From the NCBI RefSeq assembly GCF_964275005.1, contig NW_027307664.1, positions 62,001 to 126,000 on the forward strand: DNA of 64,000 nucleotides, read 5' to 3'. The translations under genes and the position numbers were made by a program. Source of the DNA: Diadema setosum. Lineage: Eukaryota; Echinodermata; Echinoidea; Diadematoida; Diadematidae. The notes under the pieces are model-generated. The model worked only from the letters and a program-made list of their open reading frames with translations, did not search any database and had not been told where the DNA came from. This document shows positions 56,886-64,000 of the stretch, in pieces; within the stretch, counting starts at the first letter, position 1, and each line of letters opens with the position of its first letter.

Positions 56886-57183
56886 GTTGCGACACGGATT
56901 GTCGCCCCGACAAGGATTGTCGCCCCCTGCTCGGGGCGACAATCCTTGACGGAGTTGGCGTCAAGGATTGTCGCCCCGTCAAAGATTGTCGTCTGGCGAC
57001 AATCCGTGACGCTTGTGCAGTTCCCAGTTTTTGACCTCGATGGCGACAATCTATGATATAAAAATAAAAAATTGTTGCGACAAGGATTGTCGCCCCGTCA
57101 AAGATTGTCGCCCCCGGCTCGGGGTGGTTGCTCCAGTGTTTATATGCTTTGGTGGGATGGGTATGACTGGTAAGTTATGCATA

Positions 57184-57218
<35 letters not shown>

Positions 57219-57301
57219 TTGTGAGCTGCATGGTATGTGTTGTGTATGATTTGTAGGTGCGTACAATAATTGACTTGTGTAGAGTTTCCGTATAGCTGTG
57301 T

Positions 57302-57333
<32 letters not shown>

Positions 57334-57465
57334 TTCGAGTATAATAATACTATTATGTAGAAACTGTGTGTTGCGACACGGATTGTCGCCCCTACACGGA
57401 TTGTCGCCTCCTGCTCGGGGCGACAATCTGTGACGGGCGTTGGCGGCACGGATTGTCGCCCGCCC
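56886..57465 (+). repeat. Repeat Z, copy 1: GGCGACAATCCGTG array plus TG arrays
   Basis: Between 56,888 and 57,120 the word CACGGATTGTCGCC (or CAAGGATTGTCGCC) and its reverse occur about nine times in alternating directions. A unique insert GACGCTTGTGCAGTTCCCAG separates them. TG arrays follow (57,187-57,216 and 57,298-57,330), then another cluster of four at 57,372-57,465. The inverted partner is 59,263-59,825. Confidence 0.85.
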
Positions 57466-58037
57466 GCGAAGCACATTTTGCTGGGTAATATCGTTCTGGA
57501 CATAATCATTGAAATACTAACACATAACTTACATGGCTACATCCATGCAAACATGCCATGTAAAAAGTCATGGTGAGGTTTCAAGGAAGTGTGTATGTGC
57601 GTGTGCACATGATAATTTAGTGTTCGTTTGTGCGTGTGTGTGTGTGTGTGTGTGTGATGGAAGAATATGTTTATTATGTCAGTTTTTTGCGTATGTGTTT
57701 TTTAGCTGCGCGTGGGGAGGGATAACTAGTAAGCTGTTGCTGGCATAAACGTTGATATTGATTTTATCAGCAGCTTTGAATTGGATGAGTTTGTTTGGCA
57801 GATTTGTATAATTATGAATTCGGAGTGGAGCTTGCGTGCGGGCAGATGCTACTTTTCTGCATACGGTCCATTATGTCTTATTTATCAACATTGGGAAATC
57901 GTTTCATCAGGAAGGAATGTGGTATCGGTTCGGGTGTGCGTCGGTATGTGGGAAGGGGGTTACATTTCGTTATTGCAAAAGTTTGTTACTCTGAAGGCTC
58001 ATTCGTCCGAAGGCTCATTCGTCCGAAGGCTCATTAT
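57466..58037. other. Intergenic with TG array
   Basis: No gene was recognised. A TG array sits at about 57,631-57,655. Confidence 0.45.
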
Positions 58038-58167
58038 TCCGAAGGTTCGTTATTCCGAATTTCATTTTTGGATCAACGAACCTCTAGGTATAGGGAATTG
58101 TGTGTTTCGGATATTAAAATGAAGCCTCGGAAAAAAACGAAACTTCGGAATAACGGAACCTTCGTGT
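58038..58167. repeat. Inverted repeat with CCGAAGG words
   Basis: TCCGAAGGCTCATTCG is repeated in tandem from about 58,000. CGAAGGTTCGTTATTCCGAA (near 58,042) is then mirrored by TTCGGAATAACGGAACCTTC (near 58,146), giving arms of about 21 bp with roughly 85 bp between them. Confidence 0.75.
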
Positions 58168-58199
58168 GTGTGTGTGTGTGTGTGTGCAGTGTGTGTGTG

Positions 58200-59385
58200 T
58201 GTATTTGGGTTGGTGAATGTGGGTGTGGGATGATTTAGGTTTTGTTTAATAAGGGGTTGGTGGGTTGGGGATTGGATTTGAAGAAGGATAGTTATAAATG
58301 GTATGACAGATGTTGGTAGGATTTAATATTTAGGATAGATGTAGGCCCTAGATTTGTTTCGGATAGGGAGGGGAGGGGGTGGTCGGGTTTTTTTATTACT
58401 GATTTCATTCTAGATTCGTGTAATGTATTTGTGTTTTTTTTTATGTATATGCCCTTGTAAGTAAGAAGGTGTTACATGATCCAAACCAATGTATTCAAGG
58501 AATATAGGTTTGGTAGGGCCCTACATGTCAAAACTTTCTCGTGAAGAAATTGTTAGTAGGGTTGGTCTATAATCGAGTTATCTATGTTGAAGTGAGTAAT
58601 TTTGTGGTATAAATTGACAAATGGATTTGTTTCTGTTTCGAATTGCCATTTGTAACTTTTTTTTCATGTTACACCCAGAATGAGTCGATTTATGAATGAT
58701 TTGAATGAAATCAATGAATATCAAGGAAAAAAGTGTTGAGTTGGTTTATTTGCATTATGAGGATTTGTTTGAGTGTTTGTTGGTGTTTGTTTGTATTACG
58801 TATGTATTAGCGATGTGCAATGGCAATTCGTTTGTGCTAAAATCAACTAACGATTGACAAATTTTTTACGGCGTGTGGAAATTATTCGCTCATGCATAAA
58901 GCATGCCAAACCTATTCTGGGACAAAGAATAGTGGTATGGACGTTCTAGTTTATAAGACTGATGGAAGAAAATGACTGCAGTGAAAAATGAACAAAGACA
59001 AATAACATTTGGGGAGGGTACCTCCCTCCTGTGTATTTTCTCTCGGTCTCTCTCTCGCCTAGCCTGCCTCACCGCTGATTTTGGTTCACACGCCCATACT
59101 ATTTTTAGATCAACGCTGGTGTGAATTTTTTAAACATGTGCTCATACACTCTGAAGGCGTTTGTATTGCCACAGTAGCGCCGCTATATTCCACATACACA
59201 CGTAAGCATACAGGCACACGTATACACACATACAAACAAACCACTACCACTATGACCACCACATATGCACAGTTTCTACATATTGTATTATTATACTCCA
59301 AACACACACACATACACACACTTACACACACACAGACACACACACACAACAAATCATACACATCACATATCATGCAGCTCACAAT

Positions 59386-59420
<35 letters not shown>

Positions 59421-59465
59421 CACACACACAACAAATCATACACATCACATATCATGCAGCTCACA

Positions 59466-59504
<39 letters not shown>

Positions 59505-60294
59505 CACACGCACACACACCCACACACACAAACGCATAATTTACCAATCATACCCATCCCACCAAAGCTTAACACCGGAGGAACCACCCCGAGCCCGGGG
59601 CGACAATCTGTGACGGGGCGACAATCCGTGTCGCAACAATTTTTTGCCAACACGGATTGTCGCCTTCGAGGTCAAAAACTGGGAACTGCACAAGCGTCAC
59701 GGATTGTCGCCAGGCGACAATCCGTGTAGGGGGCGACAATCCGTGCCGCCAGCGCCCGTCACGGATTGTCGCCCCGAGCAGGAGGCGACAATCCGTGTAG
59801 GGGCGACAATCCGTGTCGTAACAACTGTGCATTTGTGGTGGTTGTATAGTGGTAGTGGTTTCTTTGTCTGTGTGTATACGTGTGCCTGTATGCGTACGTG
59901 TGTCTGTGTTTGTGTTTTGATGTTTGTGCGAACAAACTTTTTTGAGCAGCAGACACTACTGTGGCAATGAAAATGCCTTCAACGTGTATGGGCACGTATT
60001 CATAGAGTTCACAGCAGCGTTGATTTCAAAATAGTATGGGTGTGTCAATTTCAGCGGTGAGGCGGGCTAGGAGAGAGAGACCGAAAGAAAAGGCATACGA
60101 GGGAGGTACCCTCCCTAATGTTATCTGTCTTTGTTCATTTTTTCACTGTAGTCATATTCTTCCATCAGTCTTGACTATAACTTCCATATCACTATTCTTT
60201 GTCATATGCACACCGCCAATACATACGTATTGTAAACATACACCAACAAACACTCAAATCCTCATAATGCAAATAAACCACCTCAACAGTTTTT
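58200..60294. repeat. Palindrome X, inner part
   Basis: Left arm 58,740-59,262 and right arm 59,826-60,294 are reverse complements with moderate-to-high identity (GCATTATGAGGATTTG, GGAGGGTACCTCCCTC, GTGGTAGTGGTTT words). Repeat Z copy 2 lies at the centre. The outer left part 58,200-58,740 matches the inverse of 63,447-63,965, because element Y split the right side. X may continue past the window end. Confidence 0.75.
59263..59825 (-). repeat. Repeat Z, copy 2, at the centre of palindrome X
   Basis: CA arrays (59,300-59,555) are followed by nine GGCGACAATCCGTG or CACGGATTGTCGCC words (59,595-59,818) around the same unique insert as in copy 1 (GGGAACTGCACAAGCGTC). The long open frames on both strands come from the CA arrays and are not genes. 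Confidence 0.85.
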
Positions 60295-61230
60295 AGGTGA
60301 TCCGAGTATCCTCTCGGATCACCTTCTGTATCTGTACGGATTCTTTGTTCTTCTTCTTCTTCTTCTTCTTTCTTTCTGGACAAAAGTTGTGCATCTACTT
60401 ACTCAGAAAGTTCTAAGAGTATCAATTTCAAACTTATAGCATAAATGTATCATGTCCCAAAGACGACAAATCTAATGTATCATTGTGATTGGTCAACCGT
60501 GACGTCACTATGACGTCACATGAAAACACATTTTCATTCATATCTCATTAATGGAAAAGAATTTTTCAATGAAATTTACGTCACATATATTTCAAGTCAA
60601 GCGCATTCTACTCACATTATCAAAATTCATATTTATTATTAAGAAGCGCGCGTACGCGCGCGTTGAAATATTTGTATGCTCCAATCGAGCTCAAATTTAT
60701 TTTGCACACGTTTCAGACCATTTGCAGCATTTTTTGAAAATTGAAAAAATTGGACGGGCGCGTACGCGCGCGCGCATATACGCACGCACAGCTCATATGC
60801 AATAGAAATTTCCCGTTTTTTCACTTTTATCGGATGCCTGAAAAGTCAAGGAAGATTTCTACCAAGTTTCAAGTCAATCCGACTCAATATGACGTCATAC
60901 GGGCCCGTCAAAGTTGAAATTCCGCGCGCGCGTCAATGGCGATATACAGTGCAACTATGCCAAAAACCGCTAATTGTAATCCGATTTTACTCGTCAGGAT
61001 GGACGCTGACCTCCCATTTTCTTTACATATTCTGAAAGCTGATGAGTTGTACATGTCATTTCATGGGTTGGCGATGCTGAAAAAATGATTAAAAGATATC
61101 AAATTTCTTAATAAAATAAAAAAAGTAAATTTTCAAAATGACGTCATCAAAATTCAAGTTCACTCGAGCGTATTTCACTTATCCTTTGCCGATTTTCACA
61201 CAAATTTCAGTATGTTGTAGCTTATTAAAT

Positions 61231-62021
61231 GTGACCCTGCACCTCAAAACAAACAAAAAGTCGCCAGACATGAATTTTTAGTTTAGAGCATATTATGAAA
61301 GAGCAGACTTTAAGCTTCTATCCTAAATATTAAATCCTACCAACATCTGTCATACCATTTATAACTATCCTTCTTCAAATCCAATCCCCAACCCACCAAC
61401 CCCTTATTAAACAAAACCTAAATCATCCCACACCCACATTCAAATGGACTCTCCCAACCTATCTAAATATTGGAAAGAAAGCACAAACTCAGGAAAAGTG
61501 TGAACTGAGAAAAGAGGCTCTGAAGTACAGTGTCTATTCAAGCGCTTAATCTTTACCAAACCGTGCTGGCTGTGCGATGAATGGGACAAAAAACAGGAAG
61601 TAAACCACCAGAGTAACAACAATGAAGGGATTATCAGATTAAAGTGAAATTAAGCATGCCTCATTAACACATTCTGTCCATAATGAATGCCAACTTTCAA
61701 AGCAGTAGCACTATCATTTCAAAAGTTATTAGAGTTGAAAGTGAAGAGTGGGGACAAGGTTTTTCAGAAATGAAAAAAGGGATTCTAAAGACTCACCTAA
61801 TCACACTATTCTACCAAAAATGTTCGAGATAAACTGCTAAAAAAACACACTTTCCTGCCCGTTTTATGATACCAAATTCTAACATAATATAAAAGAAGAC
61901 CCGCTCTTTCAGAAAATATGAAAAAGTCAAGTTTGGCTACGTTGACCCATTTCACTTATTTTCAGTCCTCACGCAAAATCAGTATGTGCGACTTTATGTT
62001 TGTTTTGAGGTGCACGGTCAC
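61231..62021 (+). mobile_element. MITE of the GTGACC TIR family, 791 bp
   Basis: Termini are GTGACCCTGCACCTCAAAAC at the left and, reversed, GTGACCGTGCACCTCAAAAC at the right, extending to AAAGTCGC (about 33 bp). AAAT flanks both sides (61227-61230 and 62022-62025). A 4-bp duplication would fit Chapaev- or Sola-like transposases, but no transposase is present. Bases 61,318-61,442 look identical to the reverse of 58,215-58,340. Confidence 0.8.
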
Positions 62022-62119
62022 AAATAGTCTTTTATTAATAAAATAACAACATTTTGATTGGACGACGGCATCACCTCGTGAAAATGGATTGAAAGTAATC
62101 TTGTCAAATTTGACCAGTT

Positions 62120-63250
62120 TACGTGTTATCTCTATGGGAGTGCAGTTTTTCTGGAAATGAAAATTGACATGACTATCTTTCTTGAGCACTAGCTCACTTA
62201 TGCTTCGGTGAATTTCTCCCAAATTTTAATATGTTGTAGCTGAGACTTTAGCCTATTGTCAATGTGCCCTTCGTTTTTTCATACGATGTCCGGATCACGT
62301 CAAAAAATTTGGTTGAAATTAAAGCTTATCTTCGATGTATTGAGATATTTCTTTCTTTCTGCAACTTTCTTTGCAATAACTCAAGAAAGACAGCCCCTAT
62401 CACCTCCATGTTTTGCACATGTTTAGTTCATGTTACGTACATTATTTCATAAAATAACAACTACTTGATCGGGAACAATCTTGGGTATGTAAATTAGGGT
62501 CAAAGGTCATAAATATTTCATCCTGTATCTTAGTAAATACATGTCCTATCTTTCCCATATTTTGCACACGTAAAGACCATGTTACAAGAATCATTTCACA
62601 AAATAATCACTTTTTGCTCAGATGCCATCTTGTCTGTGAAAAGTGGGGTCAAAGGTCATATGTACTTTTTTCTGTACCTTCGTTATGACGTGTTATCTCT
62701 ATGGGAGGGAATTTTTCTAGATGTGAAAGTTGACATGATTGTCCTTATCGAGCACTAGCTCACTTACCCTTCGGTGAAATTCTCCCAGATTTTAATATGT
62801 TGTAGCTGAGACTTTGCGCTATCGTCAATGTGCCTTTTGTTTTTTCATACGATGTCGGGATCATGCTAAAAAACTTGGTTGAAATTAAAGCTTATCTTCG
62901 ATGTATTGAGATATTTCTTTCTTTTTGCAACTTTCTTTGCAATAACTCAAGAAAAACAGCCTCTATCACCCCCATATTTTGCACATGTTTAGTTCATGTC
63001 ACGTACATTATTTCATAAAATACTACTTGATCGGACACCATCTTGGGTATGTAAATTAGGGTCAAAGGTCATAAATGTTTCATCCTGTATCTTGGTGAAT
63101 AATTGTCCTAACTTTCCCATATTTTGCATACGCAAAGACCCTGTTACAAGAATCATTTCACAAAATAACTACTTTTTGCTCAGATGCTATCTTTGGTGTG
63201 CAAAATGGGGTCAAAGGTCAAAATATACTTCATTCTGTATCTTCGTTAGT
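62120..63250 (-). repeat. 567-bp tandem duplication inside element Y
   Basis: ACGTGTTATCTCTATGGGAG starts both copies (about 62,120 and 62,687). Both run through AATATGTTGTAGCTGAGACT, TTTTTTCATACGATGTC, GTCAAAGGTCAT and ACAAGAATCATTTCACAAAA. Confidence 0.85.
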
Positions 63251-63446
63251 GCATACGGAATTCGGTACCAAAGATGGCAGGTCTGACTCTCTTTTCTAAA
63301 TGAGACTTCAAACATCACATGGCCAATGTCCCCTCAACACAGATGAAACCTGTATGGTCATGCCTATTGGGATCAGGACTCAAATCATTGATTTCCCAAT
63401 AGATCGGATCACCTAATTTGTCAGTGTTGACAAATTCCGAGTCTAG

Positions 63447-64000
63447 TTTTTGTTTGTTTTTCCTTGATATTGATTTCATTCAAATCATTCATAAATTGAC
63501 CCATTCTGGGTGTAACATGAACAAAAACGTTACAAATGGCAATTAGAATCACAAACAAATCCATTTGTCAATTTATACTACAAATAATCTTACTTCAACA
63601 TAGATAACTCGATTATAGACCAACCATATAACAATTTCTTCACGAGAAAGTTTTGACATGTCGGGCCCTACCAAACCTATATCCCTTAAATATATTGGCT
63701 TAGATCATGTTACACCTTCTTACTTACAAGGACATACAATACATAAAGAAAAAAAAAGCACAAATACATTATACAAATCTAAAATGAAATCAGTCATAAG
63801 AAACCCGACCAACCGCCCCCCAACCGAAACAAATATACACCAGTATCTTAATCTTAAATCCTACCGAAATCTGTCATACCATTTATAACTATTCTCCAAA
63901 TCAAATCCCCAACCCACCAACCCCCGATTAACCAAACCCTAAATCATGCCACACCCACATTCACCAACCCACATACATACACACACCTACACACATACAC
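63447..64000. repeat. Outer right part of palindrome X, cut by the window end
   Basis: It matches the inverse of 58,200-58,740: CATTCTGGGTGTAACATG, GATAACTCGATTATAGACCA, TCTCGTGAAGAAATTG-type words reversed, and CCCAACCCACCAACCCC. It passes into CA-rich DNA at the end of the window. Confidence 0.7.

Larger units (their letters stand above)
60295..63446 (-). mobile_element. Element Y, right copy (hairpin-ended, expanded)
   Basis: The hairpin AGGTGATCCGAG, TATCCT, CTCGGATCACCT opens it at 60,295-60,324, and it ends GGAATTTGTC-like at 63,446 (on the minus strand CTAGACTCGGAATTTGTC). It lies inside palindrome X, whose left arm near 58,735 gives the empty site. Compared with the left copy it holds a MITE (61,231-62,021), a 567-bp internal duplication, and about 415 bp lost from the left copy. 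Confidence 0.72.

Noticed and set aside
57051..59729. Open frames of about 100-150 codons on both strands
   Set aside because: They are translations of CA/TG arrays and of the GGCGACAATCCGTG clusters. They appear in several frames and both strands, and have no domain.

Overview
The window is animal nuclear DNA, AT-rich and repeat-dominated, with no bacterial, plastid or viral gene layout. It suggests a marine deuterostome, most likely an echinoderm. The grounds are a CR1-type retrotransposon with an N-terminal 2A-like motif and a PHD finger (an arrangement described from sea urchin and amphioxus), tRNA-derived SINEs, many foldback elements, and intergenic DNA rich in TAGGCCTA and CTAGATCT. 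No host protein-coding gene could be recognised with confidence. The only long open frame is the CR1 polyprotein at 33.6-36.8 kb on the minus strand.

Layout. 0-10.6 kb: CCATGG-rich satellite, a tRNA-SINE, and a recent 2.99-kb tandem duplication carrying a possible two-exon reading frame. 11-13.7 kb: a foldback element with a non-LTR 3' tail inside it. 13.8-16.1 kb: diverged repeats and microsatellites. 16.1-18.7 kb: three broken non-LTR reading frames on the minus strand (an L1/Tx1-like ORF1, an APE endonuclease, a second ORF1). 19-25 kb: short tandem repeats, a repeat family with about 160-bp subunits bearing AAGATGGCG, and a CpG-rich candidate promoter. 25.8-33 kb: palindrome-rich intergenic DNA holding a 3.48-kb foldback transposon (26,228-29,709) and members of a MITE family with 9-bp target duplications, two of them only 70-72 bp. 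33-45.3 kb: a tandem pair of host units; the first holds a MITE plus the CR1 element, the second a 4.4-kb TIR element, and each copy gives the empty site for the other's insertion. 45.8-46.2 kb: a Penelope-like GIY-YIG remnant. 49.2-51.8 kb: a decayed SGNH-hydrolase frame with a MITE in its apparent intron. 52.6-64 kb: a nested inverted-repeat complex with two hairpin-ended elements (Y) in opposite orientation, a palindrome centred near 59.54 kb, clusters of the motif GGCGACAATCCGTG, and a MITE containing about 125 bp that looks identical to a stretch 3 kb away.

The parts do not form a pathway. The window reads as a transposon graveyard with some young insertions. The most useful items for follow-up are the 2A/PHD CR1 with repeated 5' UTR units, the micro-MITE family, the GGCGACAATCCGTG arrays, the captured fragment in the MITE, and the nuclear-receptor-like sites carried by Y.
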